Part shown: piece by piece, positions 14,449 to 22,964 of the stretch
Layout: the number at the start of each line of letters is the position of its first letter
Position numbering within the stretch: the stretch's first letter is position 1
NCBI GenBank assembly: GCA_900770895.1
Contig: CAAGMF010000060.1
Location: forward strand, 1-26,601
Direction: 5' to 3'
Origin: an uncultured Mitsuokella sp.
Lineage (GTDB): Bacteria > Bacillota > Negativicutes > Selenomonadales > Selenomonadaceae
Length of the DNA: 26,601 bases
Notes under the pieces: model-generated
The model's input: only the letters and a program-made list of their open reading frames with translations
Told to the model about the DNA's origin: nothing
Database searches by the model: none
Program-made: the position numbers and the translations under genes

Positions 14449-16548
14449 TTAGATCTTCACCACCCCTAGAATCTGTATCTCAACACTGGCCTCTATCTCA
14501 GCATGTGACAGGACGATGAGGCCGGATATGGAACGCTCGACGAGCTTCCGGAAATACGGGCGCACGGCGGGGCTCGTCAGCACGATTGGCTGGTAGCCCA
14601 TGTTCGTCAGCTTCTGCAGCTCGGTATTGAGCGATTTCAGCAATCTCTGCATCGAATCCGGGTCGAGGCTCACATAGGAGCCGTGGTCGGTGCGCTGTAC
14701 ACCGCCGGCGACGCGGTTCTCGAGCGCCGGATCGAGCGTGATGCAGGGCAGGATGCCATTCTGCACATACTGCTGGGTGATCTGGCGCGCCATGGCGTGA
14801 CGGACATACTCGGTGAGTATCTCGGTATCCTTCGTCGCCCGCGCATAGTCGGACAGGACCTCGAGTATCGTCTCCATATCGCGGATGGATATGCGCTCAC
14901 GCAGCAGGTTCTCGAGTACTTTCTGGATCTCGCCGACCGTCATGAGCTCCGGTACAACCTCGTCGACGAGCGACTGATTCGTCTTCTTGAGATTGTCGAT
15001 GAGGTTCTGCGTCTCCTGCCGTCCGAGTATCTCGTCCGCGTGCGATTTTATGACCTCGGTCAGATGAGTTGCGAGCACGGATACGGCATCGACGACCGTA
15101 TAGCCGTTCAGCTCTGCCTGCTCGCGCTCGCTCTCCGGTATCCAGAGAGCTGGCAGGCCGAAGGCCGGCTCGATTGTCTCGATGCCTGGTACCTCCTCGA
15201 ACACGGTACCGGAATTCATAGCCAGATAGTGATCGAGGATGAGTTCGCCTTTCGCGATCTCGACGCCCTTCAGCTTTATGATATAGGCGTTCGGCTTGAT
15301 CTGGATATTATCGCGGATACGTATGGTCGGCACGACGAGGCCGAGCTCGAGCGCGCACTGCCGGCGTATCATGACGATGCGGTCCAGGAGGTCGCCGCCC
15401 TGTCCGGTATCGACGAGCGGAATCAGCGAATAGCCGATTTCGAGCTCCATCGGGTCTACGTGCAGCAGCGAGACGATATTCTCGGGCGAAGCCGCTTCCT
15501 TCTTCGCGGCCGTCGTCGCTGCCCGTTTCTTCTCTCCCGGCTTGGCAGGCGTCTCCGCGACACGATGCATGCGCCGCAGGTTCAGCCCGATAAAGGCACA
15601 TACGCCGGCTAGTGCGGAGAACGGCAGCCCCGGCAGTCCCGGCACGAGAGCCAGGAACAGCAGCACGCCGGTCAAGATGAAGAATATGCGCTCATTGCGG
15701 AAGAGCTGGCTCACGAGCTCGTTGCCGAGATTGCCCTCTGCCGCTGAACGCGTGACGATGAGGCCGGTAGCTGTCGATATGAGCAGCGCCGGTATCTGGC
15801 TCACGAGTCCCTCGCCGACGGTCAGCAGCGTGTAGTTCTGCAGGGCCTGGGCTGCGCTCAGGTTGCGCTGCAGCATGCCGATGATGAATCCACCCGCGAT
15901 ATTGATGAGCATGATGATGATCGCTGCAATCGCATCGCCCTTGACGAACTTCGAAGCACCATCCATAGCGCCGAAGAAGTCCGCTTCCCGCTGGATCTTC
16001 TCACGACGGCGCTTGGCCTCGGCATCCGTTATGGCGCCCTGGTTCAGGTCCGCATCGATGGACATCTGCTTACCAGGCATAGCATCGAGGGTGAAGCGTG
16101 CCGAAACCTCAGCCACGCGTTCCGAGCCTTTCGTTATGACGATGAAGTTTATAATGACGAGGATGACGAACATGATAAAGCCGACGACTGGATTACCGCC
16201 GACAACGAAGTTGCCGAATGCCATAATCACGTCGCCAGCATAGCCCTCGAGCAATATGAGTCGCGTCGAGGATATATTCAGGGCCAGACGGAACAGGGTC
16301 GTGACCAGAAGCAGAGACGGGAAGACGGATAAATCCAGTGCCTCTGCATTATATATCGTTGACATCATCACCAACAGGGCGATGGTTATATTCAAACAGA
16401 TCAGGAGGTCCAGCAGGATCGTAGGCAGCGGTATGATCATCATGATGACGATGGTCACGATGACCAGCGCTATGATGACATCGCTGTATTTTTGAAAGAA
16501 GCCGGCCCCCATCTTGCTGGGCACGGCAGCTGTCTGTGGTGCAGCCAT
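14449..16548 (-). CDS. flhA: Flagellar export gate protein FlhA
   Basis: 699 aa, the full family length. Residues about 20-330 hold eight membrane helices, including KYSDVIIALVIVTIVIMMII and the FHIPEP-type cytoplasmic loop with DALPGKQMSIDADL-like sequence (here DAMPGKQMSIDADLNQG). The C-terminal cytoplasmic domain (about 370-699) forms the nonameric ring that binds chaperone-substrate complexes. It uses the proton motive force to drive export with FliPQR and FlhB, all encoded upstream. GAGGAG lies 8 bases before the ATG. It follows flhB by 39 bases and is immediately followed by flhF. Confidence 0.98.
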   Translation of the reverse strand: MAAPQTAAVPSKMGAGFFQKYSDVIIALVIVTIVIMMIIPLPTILLDLLICLNITIALLVMMSTIYNAEALDLSVFPSLLLVTTLFRLALNISSTRLILLEGYAGDVIMAFGNFVVGGNPVVGFIMFVILVIINFIVITKGSERVAEVSARFTLDAMPGKQMSIDADLNQGAITDAEAKRRREKIQREADFFGAMDGASKFVKGDAIAAIIIMLINIAGGFIIGMLQRNLSAAQALQNYTLLTVGEGLVSQIPALLISTATGLIVTRSAAEGNLGNELVSQLFRNERIFFILTGVLLFLALVPGLPGLPFSALAGVCAFIGLNLRRMHRVAETPAKPGEKKRAATTAAKKEAASPENIVSLLHVDPMELEIGYSLIPLVDTGQGGDLLDRIVMIRRQCALELGLVVPTIRIRDNIQIKPNAYIIKLKGVEIAKGELILDHYLAMNSGTVFEEVPGIETIEPAFGLPALWIPESEREQAELNGYTVVDAVSVLATHLTEVIKSHADEILGRQETQNLIDNLKKTNQSLVDEVVPELMTVGEIQKVLENLLRERISIRDMETILEVLSDYARATKDTEILTEYVRHAMARQITQQYVQNGILPCITLDPALENRVAGGVQRTDHGSYVSLDPDSMQRLLKSLNTELQKLTNMGYQPIVLTSPAVRPYFRKLVERSISGLIVLSHAEIEASVEIQILGVVKI

Positions 16549-16587
16549 ATCCTACTCTCCTCTTTGAAAATCATCTATGCTTCATGA

Positions 16588-17739
16588 TCAGGCCCGGCGC
16601 CGCGGGTGCCGCAGCCGGAATACATAAGCCAGGACCTCTGCCACTGCCTGATACAGCTCGGCCGGTACCAGATCGCCGACTTCGGTCGATGCATACAGGG
16701 CTCGCGCCAGCGGCCGGTTCTCGACGATCGGCACGCGATTCTCGCGGGCGATATCCTTGATGCGCTTAGCTACGAGATCTTGTCCCTTTGCCAGCACGAG
16801 CGGGGCCACCATGCCCTTATGATACTGGAGCGCGACCGCGAAATGCGTCGGGTTCGTGACGATGACGTCGGCCTTCGGCACCTCCTGCATCATGCGGGCC
16901 ATGGCCATCTGACGCTGTTTCTGGCGTATCTTGCCCTTGATCTGCGGATCGCCTTCCGTCTGTTTGAATTCATCCTTGACTTCCTGCTTCGTCATTTTGA
17001 GGTCCTGCGTCGTCTGCCATTTCTGATAACCGAGATCGAGCACGGCCAGGATCATGATGACGCCGATGATCTGGAATGCCATCTTGAATACGATGCCAGC
17101 CATTTCCTGCAGGCTTTTCGGCAGGTCGAAATATATGAACTGCGGCATCCCCAACAGCTCGTCGCGCAGGAACATGTACAGTATAACACCGATGATGGCT
17201 ATCTTGAGCAGCGATTTGATCAGCTCGACGAGCGACCGCTTCGAAAACATGCGCCCGACACCAGTCAGCGGGTTCAGCTTGCCGAGATCCGGCTGCAGCT
17301 GGTCGACGCTGAACATGATGCCGACCTGATAGAAATTCACGCCGAGGCCGACGATCATGATGCCCAGCATGATCGGCATCGCCGTCCGCGCCAGTATCTC
17401 CATGACGCCGATCAGGAGCGTCATGAGCCCCTCGGTATCAAGCGTCTGATCCAGGTGACTGAATATATACGTCGTATAATTCGCGATATCCGTATAGATA
17501 CCGCTCCAGAGGACTTTCAGCAGGAAGAATCCCGCCAGCAGGACGAACGCCGTACTGAGCTCCTGACTCTTGCCGACCTGACCTTTCTTGCGCGCATCCT
17601 GGCGCTTCTTGGCTGTCGGTTCCTCTGTTTTCTCGCCGTCGGCGAAGAGCTGCAGGTCGAACTCGAACGATACCTCCAGCTCTCTGCCCGCAGCATCGGC
17701 GCTATTGCAGAGCCTGTATGGCCATGCTGATATTCCCAT
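16588..17739 (-). CDS. flhB: Export switch protein FlhB, start uncertain
   Basis: FlhB reading frame. The conserved N-terminus FDLQLFADGEKTEEPTAKKR is followed by four membrane helices (between about 75 and 250 of the open frame), then a cytoplasmic domain with the self-cleaving NPTH motif (VIVTNPTHFAV), needed to switch export from hook to filament substrates, and a basic C-terminus. The coordinate given is the nearest in-frame ATG (17739), which overlaps fliR by 38 bases and has no clear ribosome binding site. Conservation argues that the true start lies after the fliR stop, within 17700-17650. There the only usual or near-usual codons in frame are CTG, notably 17655, 17 bases after GGAGG, giving 355 aa, the family length. 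The gene identity is certain; the start is not. Confidence 0.95.
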   Translation of the reverse strand: MGISAWPYRLCNSADAAGRELEVSFEFDLQLFADGEKTEEPTAKKRQDARKKGQVGKSQELSTAFVLLAGFFLLKVLWSGIYTDIANYTTYIFSHLDQTLDTEGLMTLLIGVMEILARTAMPIMLGIMIVGLGVNFYQVGIMFSVDQLQPDLGKLNPLTGVGRMFSKRSLVELIKSLLKIAIIGVILYMFLRDELLGMPQFIYFDLPKSLQEMAGIVFKMAFQIIGVIMILAVLDLGYQKWQTTQDLKMTKQEVKDEFKQTEGDPQIKGKIRQKQRQMAMARMMQEVPKADVIVTNPTHFAVALQYHKGMVAPLVLAKGQDLVAKRIKDIARENRVPIVENRPLARALYASTEVGDLVPAELYQAVAEVLAYVFRLRHPRRRA

Positions 17740-18484
17740 ACATCTCATTGAACAACACATCCAGGAAAAGCACATAGAACGGCAGCATCATCGACAATGT
17801 GCCGACGCCGATGAGCAGCTGGAGCGGTATGCCGACGACGAATATATTCATCTGCGGCATCGTGCGCGCCAGTATGCCCAGACCGACATTCGTCAGCAGT
17901 ATGGCGAATGTGACCGGCATGGCGATCTTCATCCCCGTCACATAGATGCCAGAGACGAAATTCGATATGATCATCGGCAGCGACAGGCTTGGATCGATCT
18001 GCAGCAGCGGCACGGCCTGGAAGCTCTGTACGAGAGCTGCTATGATCATATGGTGGCCATTCGTGACCAGGAATATGATAACCCCCAGATTATAAAGAAA
18101 ACTTCCGATAAGCGGCATCTGCTGACCGGAAGTTGGATCCATGACATTAACTACCGCAAATCCCACCTGCATATCCATGACCTTGCCGGCCATGTTTATG
18201 GCAGAAAAAGAAATGTAGGCAACAAAACCTATCAGCCAGCCGATGAACAGCTCCGCCAGGACTGCTGCCGCAAAAGCCAGCACGCTGACAGGCGCAGTCA
18301 CCGGACCGAGCTGGTCCACCACCGGGAAAAGTACGATCGTGAAAGCGAAGGCTGCTGCTGCACGGAAATATACGGGTATATTCAGACTGCCGAAGAACGG
18401 CGATATGACGAATATACCACTGACACGCGTGAGCATCAGCAAGAATACTGCCCAGTGTCCCTGCAGCACCTCATATAAATCCAT
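17702..18484 (-). CDS. fliR: Flagellar export gate protein FliR
   Basis: 260 aa with six to seven hydrophobic membrane segments (for example AVFLLMLTRVSGIFVISPFF near the N-terminus and AVLAELFIGWLIGFVAYI in the middle). FliR is one strand-forming subunit of the FliP5Q4R1 export gate. The start at ATG 18484 lies 8 bases after the fliQ stop, with GGTGATT upstream, so it is coupled to fliQ. The stop is TAG at 17702. Its 3' end overlaps the open upstream part of the flhB frame (+1 relative), but the overlap region looks like FliR coding sequence, and a FliR-FlhB fusion of the clostridial kind is not evident. Confidence 0.97.
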   Translation of the reverse strand: MDLYEVLQGHWAVFLLMLTRVSGIFVISPFFGSLNIPVYFRAAAAFAFTIVLFPVVDQLGPVTAPVSVLAFAAAVLAELFIGWLIGFVAYISFSAINMAGKVMDMQVGFAVVNVMDPTSGQQMPLIGSFLYNLGVIIFLVTNGHHMIIAALVQSFQAVPLLQIDPSLSLPMIISNFVSGIYVTGMKIAMPVTFAILLTNVGLGILARTMPQMNIFVVGIPLQLLIGVGTLSMMLPFYVLFLDVLFNEMYGNISMAIQALQ

Positions 18485-18491
18485 GCCGCAA

Positions 18492-18761
18492 TCACCTTAT
18501 ATATGCTGGCAGATTGACCAGCAGATTCGTCATATATTCGACCATGATCTGGAGCATCCAGGGGCCGAATATCAATATGGCTACAAAAACAGCCACGATC
18601 TTCGGGATGAAGGCCAATGTCTGTTCCTGTATCGACGTAGTAGCCTGGAACACGCTGACAAGCAGACCGACGATGAGGCCGAGCCCCAGCATCGGTGCTG
18701 ATACGATCAGCACGATCCAAAGAGCCTGCTGCGCCAGTTGTATGACTAGATCACCTGACAT
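18492..18761 (-). CDS. fliQ: Flagellar export gate protein FliQ
   Basis: 89 aa, exactly the family size. It has two membrane helices (about 15-38, ALWIVLIVSAPMLGLGLIVG, and about 52-75, FIPKIVAVFVAILIFGPWML) joined by the conserved segment FQATTSIQEQTLAFIPK. Four FliQ copies wrap the FliP5R1 core of the type III export channel. The ribosome binding site GGGAGG lies 5 bases before the ATG. The gene starts 12 bases after fliP and ends 7 bases before fliR. Confidence 0.97.
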   Translation of the reverse strand: MSGDLVIQLAQQALWIVLIVSAPMLGLGLIVGLLVSVFQATTSIQEQTLAFIPKIVAVFVAILIFGPWMLQIMVEYMTNLLVNLPAYIR

Positions 18762-18773
18762 GACAGCCTCCCA

Positions 18774-19559
18774 CTACTTGAAAGAAACTATTAGAGATTT
18801 TATCAGGAGATGCCAGCCGTCGACCATGACGAACAACAGTATCTTGAATGGCAGTGATATCATGACCGGTGGCAGCATCATCATGCCCATGGACATCAGC
18901 GTACTGGCCACTATCATGTCTATGACGATGAATGGTACATATATCAGGAATCCTATCTGGAATGCTGTCTTGAGCTCGCTGATGATGAACGCCGGTATGA
19001 GCGTGAACGTAGAAACGTCCTCCTGCGACTCCGGACGCTCGGCATCAGAAAGGTTGACGAACAGGGCCAGATCGGACTCGCGCGTCTGCTTGAACATGAA
19101 TTCGCGAATCGGCGCCACCGTATTATCGAGAGCCTGCTCCTGCGTGATCTGTCCATTCAGGTAGGGCTGTATGCCCTGCTCATTGGCTTGTCCCCAGTAC
19201 GGAGCCATGATGTAGAACGTCAGGAACAGCGACAGCGCGATGACGACCTGATTCGGCGGCACATTCTGTGTCGACAGGGCATTGCGCAAGAATCCGATGA
19301 CCACGACGATGCGTATGAACGACGTCGTCATGATCAATATGCCTGGTGCGAGCGTCAGTATGGTCAATACGGCCATTACCTGCAGCGTCGCAGCCACGTC
19401 CTGAGGCCCGTTGCTGCCGCCCACCGTCAGATTGACGGACGGAATCGTGGCATCAGCCGCAAGGCCTGTCTGACTGCCCAGGAGCAGTAACAGGGCCAGC
19501 ATTCCCGTCATGAGGCCGACGGATCGCAGCCTTTTCTTCAATAAGCCGATTTTTTTCAA
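18774..19559 (-). CDS. fliP: Flagellar export gate protein FliP
   Basis: About 261 aa. FliP is the main pore subunit of the export gate. The cleavable signal peptide (about 1-35, GLMTGMLALLLLLGSQTGLA then ADA) is typical for FliP. Four membrane helices follow with the family patterns LTILTLAPGILIMTTSFIRI, LRNALSTQNVPPNQVVIALS and FQIGFLIYVPFIVIDMIV. The start is probably TTG at 19559 (8 bases after AGAGGT); an in-frame TTG two codons earlier is too close to that site. It lies 16 bases after fliO and 12 bases before fliQ. Confidence 0.96.
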   Translation of the reverse strand: MKKIGLLKKRLRSVGLMTGMLALLLLLGSQTGLAADATIPSVNLTVGGSNGPQDVAATLQVMAVLTILTLAPGILIMTTSFIRIVVVIGFLRNALSTQNVPPNQVVIALSLFLTFYIMAPYWGQANEQGIQPYLNGQITQEQALDNTVAPIREFMFKQTRESDLALFVNLSDAERPESQEDVSTFTLIPAFIISELKTAFQIGFLIYVPFIVIDMIVASTLMSMGMMMLPPVMISLPFKILLFVMVDGWHLLIKSLIVSFK

Positions 19560-19575
19560 TACCAAAGACCTCTAG

Positions 19576-20100
19576 TCAGTGCCGGAACATCGGCGGAATC
19601 TTGCGTACCACATCCGACAACGTGCCGAACTGCTGCGAGAACATCTCCGTGTTGATCGGGCTCTTCTGGGCCTCATGCTCGAGCTCATCGATAACTGCAG
19701 GATCCGTAATCTCCCGCAGCAGCGTGATGGAATGCTCCGTCACGCCGAGCATGACGACACATTGCGCCATCTCGACAACACACACCGAGCGGCCTGGGCC
19801 GAGCGGCAGATTTGCCAGCATGCGCCCTCCCTGCCCTGACGAGGGCTTCGCAAAATGTCCCCCCAGAAAGCGGGCCACGAAATATGCGGCGACCACAACG
19901 AAGGCAAAAATAGCAAAAAGGCTGACCAGATAAGCAGCCGTTGACCAAAAAGATACCGACGTCGGTCGCGGATCCGTATTCTCATAACCAGCCAGATATC
20001 CCCCCTGGGCGGCTTGTTCAGCCGCCCAGACAGGATCTGATGCCAGTACGAGCATGACCCCCAATATGGCAAACGCCAATAATCCTCTTTTTGTTTTCAT
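19576..20100 (-). CDS. fliO: Flagellar biosynthesis protein FliO
   Basis: 174 aa. An N-terminal signal peptide (LLAFAILGVMLVLASDPVWA, about residues 7-26) is followed by a periplasmic segment, one membrane helix (about 57-79, AYLVSLFAIFAFVVVAAYFV) and a cytoplasmic domain. The family core GGRMLANLPLGPGRSVCVVE and the end of the VVMLGVTEHSITLL motif are visible. FliO (FliZ in Bacillus) assists stable assembly of the FliP5R1 gate. Its ATG overlaps the cheY stop by one base (TGATG), so it is translationally coupled to cheY. FliP follows 16 bases later. Confidence 0.93.
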   Translation of the reverse strand: MKTKRGLLAFAILGVMLVLASDPVWAAEQAAQGGYLAGYENTDPRPTSVSFWSTAAYLVSLFAIFAFVVVAAYFVARFLGGHFAKPSSGQGGRMLANLPLGPGRSVCVVEMAQCVVMLGVTEHSITLLREITDPAVIDELEHEAQKSPINTEMFSQQFGTLSDVVRKIPPMFRH

Positions 20101-20462
20101 CAGCCTACTGCTTTACGGACAGCCTCGAGGACACGATCAGCCTGGAAGGGCTTCACTATGAAATCACGTGCACCGGCCTGGATAGCCTCTATAACCATCG
20201 CCTGCTGGCCCATAGCACTGCACATTACGATCTTGGCATTCGGATCTACTTTCTTGATCTCCTTGACCGCGCTTATGCCATCCATCTCCGGCATCGTTAT
20301 ATCCATGGTCACAAGATCTGGCTTGAGCTCCTGATATTTCTCGAGAGCCTTCATACCATTCTCGGCCTCGCCGACAACCTCATAACCATTCTTTGACAGG
20401 ATATCCTTGACCATCATGCGCATGAATGCTGCATCGTCAACGACCAAAACTCGTACTGCCAT
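20100..20462 (-). CDS. cheY: Chemotaxis response regulator CheY
   Basis: 120 aa, a single receiver domain. Acidic residues D9/D10 (VVDDAAFMR), phospho-acceptor D54 (TMDITMPEMDG), T/S at the CSAMGQ switch and Lys near 104 (VKPFQ) are all visible. CheY-P binds FliM and FliY at the C-ring to set motor rotation. The start at ATG 20462 gives the exact family length with AGGAGAG about 8 bases upstream; the frame is open six codons earlier. It lies in the Bacillus-type position between fliY and fliO and has its own candidate promoter in the 100-base gap after fliY. Confidence 0.97.
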   Translation of the reverse strand: MAVRVLVVDDAAFMRMMVKDILSKNGYEVVGEAENGMKALEKYQELKPDLVTMDITMPEMDGISAVKEIKKVDPNAKIVMCSAMGQQAMVIEAIQAGARDFIVKPFQADRVLEAVRKAVG

Positions 20463-20518
20463 AGTTTCATCTCTCCTCATCTTATAAATAATACCCAGAT
20501 TTGGTTCAACTTACATCC

Positions 20519-20547
20519 ATTATATAGGAAACTCCTGCGTCCTACAA
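20519..20547 (-). promoter_or_regulatory. Internal promoter ahead of cheY
   Basis: In the gap between fliY and cheY the minus strand carries a perfect -10 TATAAT (20524-20519) and, 17 bases upstream, TTGTAG (20547-20542), a 3/6 match to the -35. It could give cheY-fliOPQR and downstream genes transcription independent of the C-ring genes. No terminator is seen in the gap. Confidence 0.55.
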
Positions 20548-20565
20548 GAGATTTTGCCAATCTGT

Positions 20566-21927
20566 TTACTGTATTTGCTTAGCGCGTTCCTCGGGGCTCA
20601 CGATTTCCGTGATGCGCACACCGAAATTCTCATCGATGACCACGACCTCGCCCTTGGCCAGGAACTGGCCATTAACCTTGATATCCACCGGCTCACCAGC
20701 CAGCTTATCCAGCTCGACGATCGATCCATTGGTCAGCTCCAGCACTTCCTTGATTGATTTCTGTGTGCGTCCCAGCTCGACGGTGATCTGCAGGGGCACA
20801 TCCAGTATCAAGCCGATGTTGGCATCGTTGACCTGCACCGGAGCTGTATTGAGCGGTGTGAACTGCGCTGGCTGCACCGCAGCTCCGTTCGCTACATGCG
20901 GCTGAGCTGGTGGCTGTGCATAGCCATAGCCTGGCTGCATCATCGGCTGTTGCATCATCGGTTGCTGCATCTGTGGTTGCATCGCCGGCTGCTGCATCAT
21001 CGGCTGTTGCATCTGCGGCTGCATTGCCGGCTGCTGTACCGGTGGTGGAGCTGCCGCTGGCTGTGGTGCCGGGGTTGGTGGTGCCGGCGCCGGGGTTGGC
21101 GCTGCTGGTGCTGGCGTCGGCGCTGCTGCCGGCTCCGGCGCAGCGGCCTCCGCTTCGTCATTGCCGCCCCCAGTCAGCGACTCGACCATCTCCTTGGCTA
21201 CTGGCACCGGGAGGATCTGCATGATCTCGCTGTCGATGAGGCCATCGACCTCCATGCGGAACGAGGTCCTCACGACCGGATCATTCTCACCGACGATCTC
21301 GGTGACTTTATCCTCAGAGCCGAAATCGATAAGATTGACCTTCGGTGGCGAGATATCGATCTTCTTGTTGAACATGGTCGACAGTGATGTCGCTACCGTG
21401 CCCATCATCTGATTCATGGCCTCGCCAACGGCACTCATGGCGATCTCGCCTATTTCAGTATCAGGATTCGTGCCATCGTTGCCCATCATCAAATCGGCGA
21501 TTATGGCGGCATCCTGTGACTGGATTGCCAGTACGTTGTTGCCCTCGATGCCAGTTGTATAGCCGACCTCGACGATCAGATACGGGAGCGGGTACTCCTT
21601 CTGTATCAAGCTCATGGTCGCTACGGCCACAGACGGCGTAGTTATGGACACCTTGTGCCCCAACAGCACTGAGAGCGTCGTAGCGGCACTGCCCATCGAG
21701 ATATTACCTATCTCACCCAGGGCATCTTTCTCCATATCAGAGAGCACATCACTGAACTGAGATGAATCACTAGCCGGGCTGGATGCATCTGCCGCTGGTT
21801 CAGCTGCCGCGTTCTCGGCTGGAGCTGACTCTGCTGCCGGAGTTTCGGCCGGGGCTGAGTCAGCTGCCGGAGCCGCAGCTCCATTCAGCAAAGCATCGAT
21901 CTCTTCCTGGGAGAGTCCTTCACTCAT
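20566..21927 (-). CDS. fliY: C-ring protein and CheY-P phosphatase FliY (FliN-type)
   Basis: 453 aa. The N-terminal CheY-P-binding motif (GLSQEEIDALLNG) is followed by an Ala/Pro/Glu linker, a CheC-like phosphatase domain (about 50-250) with two EIGN/EAMN-type active motifs (DALGEIGNISMG and SAVGEAMNQMMG), a Pro/Ala/Gln/Met-rich linker (about 255-355) and a C-terminal FliN/SpoA domain (LDVPLQITVELGRTQKSIKE). It forms the lower C-ring and removes phosphate from CheY-P at the motor. The start at ATG 21927 overlaps the fliM stop (ATGAGTGA) and has GGAG 12 bases upstream; an earlier ATG at 21939 abuts that site. The linker carries a tandem repeat. Confidence 0.96.
   Translation of the reverse strand: MSEGLSQEEIDALLNGAAAPAADSAPAETPAAESAPAENAAAEPAADASSPASDSSQFSDVLSDMEKDALGEIGNISMGSAATTLSVLLGHKVSITTPSVAVATMSLIQKEYPLPYLIVEVGYTTGIEGNNVLAIQSQDAAIIADLMMGNDGTNPDTEIGEIAMSAVGEAMNQMMGTVATSLSTMFNKKIDISPPKVNLIDFGSEDKVTEIVGENDPVVRTSFRMEVDGLIDSEIMQILPVPVAKEMVESLTGGGNDEAEAAAPEPAAAPTPAPAAPTPAPAPPTPAPQPAAAPPPVQQPAMQPQMQQPMMQQPAMQPQMQQPMMQQPMMQPGYGYAQPPAQPHVANGAAVQPAQFTPLNTAPVQVNDANIGLILDVPLQITVELGRTQKSIKEVLELTNGSIVELDKLAGEPVDIKVNGQFLAKGEVVVIDENFGVRITEIVSPEERAKQIQ
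20930..21040 (-). repeat. Tandem repeat in the fliY linker
   Basis: A roughly 42-base, 14-residue unit (QQPAMQPQMQQPMM) occurs twice in tandem, with shorter QQPMMQP copies around it, all in frame inside fliY. It encodes a flexible Gln/Pro/Met segment between the phosphatase and FliN domains. Confidence 0.75.
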
Positions 21928-22930
21928 CAGTATCTTCATCTCCTTCAGTTGAATTCTTTATGCGAGTAATCTGTACAGCCATTTTCTTTCCTGCAGTACC
22001 AGGCCGACAGTAAAACTTCGGCCGCTTGCCTACGAGGCACAGCAGATCATCATCAACCTTGGTATTCAGACGTAGAACATCACCAAAGCCTAAGGTCAGG
22101 AACTCATTGATCGTTATCGTTACCTCACCCAACTGCACCACGAAGGGCACCTTGGTGCGAGCGATTTTCTTTTCGAGAATCTTGACCTGCTCTGGATCGT
22201 CATCCTTCGTGACGGAGGAAGCTACCCAGAACGTCGTAGTCAGCTTGGACATAATCGGTTCCAGCACCAGGTATGGGATGCATATATTCATCATACCTTC
22301 TACTTCGCCGATCTTCATCTGTATCGTGACTATGACAACCATATCACTGGGCGGCACGATCTGGGTAAACTGCGGATTCGATTCCGTCGCCTCTAATGTC
22401 GGGGTGAATTGGACCACGTTCGACCAGGCATCCCGGAGATCCTCCATAGCAGTATCCGTAAACCGCTTCATGACGACTTCTTCTATGTCAGTCAGCACTC
22501 GGGGCTTTATCTGCGTCTTGCCCTCGCCACCGAACATGCGATCGATAAAGGCGAAAGCGATCTCTGTATTTACCTCCATGATGATGTTGCCCTTCAAGGG
22601 CGGCACCGCCAGGATCGATATGACAGATGGATTAGACATTGACTGGACGAATTCCTGATAAGTAAGCTGTTCGACCGAAGCGACCTCTACACTCACAATC
22701 GTGCGCAAGTGCGTCGAGAGATACGTATTCAGCGTGCGCGAGAATGTCTCATGCAGCATGAACAGCGTACGTATCTGATCTTTGGAAAACTTGTCCGGAC
22801 GCTTGAAGTCGTAGACCTTTACCTTCTTCTGCTCTTCGTCAGCCTTGACTTCCTCAGCTGAAACGGTACCATCTGACAAAGCAGAAAGCAGCTTATCTAT
22901 CTCAGATTGAGACAGTACTTCATCTGCCAA
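21920..22930 (-). CDS. fliM: Flagellar motor switch protein FliM
   Basis: 336 aa, the family length. The N-terminal CheY-P-binding peptide is LSQSEIDKLLSAL (about 5-17), then the middle CheC-like domain (about 45-230, with the GGEGK motif in DRMFGGEGKTQI), and a C-terminal FliN-like SpoA domain (about 250-330). FliM forms the middle C-ring, linking FliG to FliY. The start is TTG at 22930, 7 bases after GGAGG; the frame has a further TTG at 22951 without a suitable site. It sits 34 bases after fliL and its stop overlaps the start of fliY, coupling the two switch proteins. Confidence 0.97.
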   Translation of the reverse strand: MADEVLSQSEIDKLLSALSDGTVSAEEVKADEEQKKVKVYDFKRPDKFSKDQIRTLFMLHETFSRTLNTYLSTHLRTIVSVEVASVEQLTYQEFVQSMSNPSVISILAVPPLKGNIIMEVNTEIAFAFIDRMFGGEGKTQIKPRVLTDIEEVVMKRFTDTAMEDLRDAWSNVVQFTPTLEATESNPQFTQIVPPSDMVVIVTIQMKIGEVEGMMNICIPYLVLEPIMSKLTTTFWVASSVTKDDDPEQVKILEKKIARTKVPFVVQLGEVTITINEFLTLGFGDVLRLNTKVDDDLLCLVGKRPKFYCRPGTAGKKMAVQITRIKNSTEGDEDTDE

Positions 22931-22964
22931 TCTACGTCCTCCTTCCTGCAATCATCGCTTAATA

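Noticed and set aside
17655..17775. FliR-FlhB fusion by programmed frameshift
   Set aside because: The flhB frame is +1 to fliR and overlaps its end, but no slippery sequence or stalling element is visible, and both proteins have normal separate lengths.
20930..21040. CRISPR-like array
   Set aside because: The repeats are contiguous, without spacers, and in frame within fliY.
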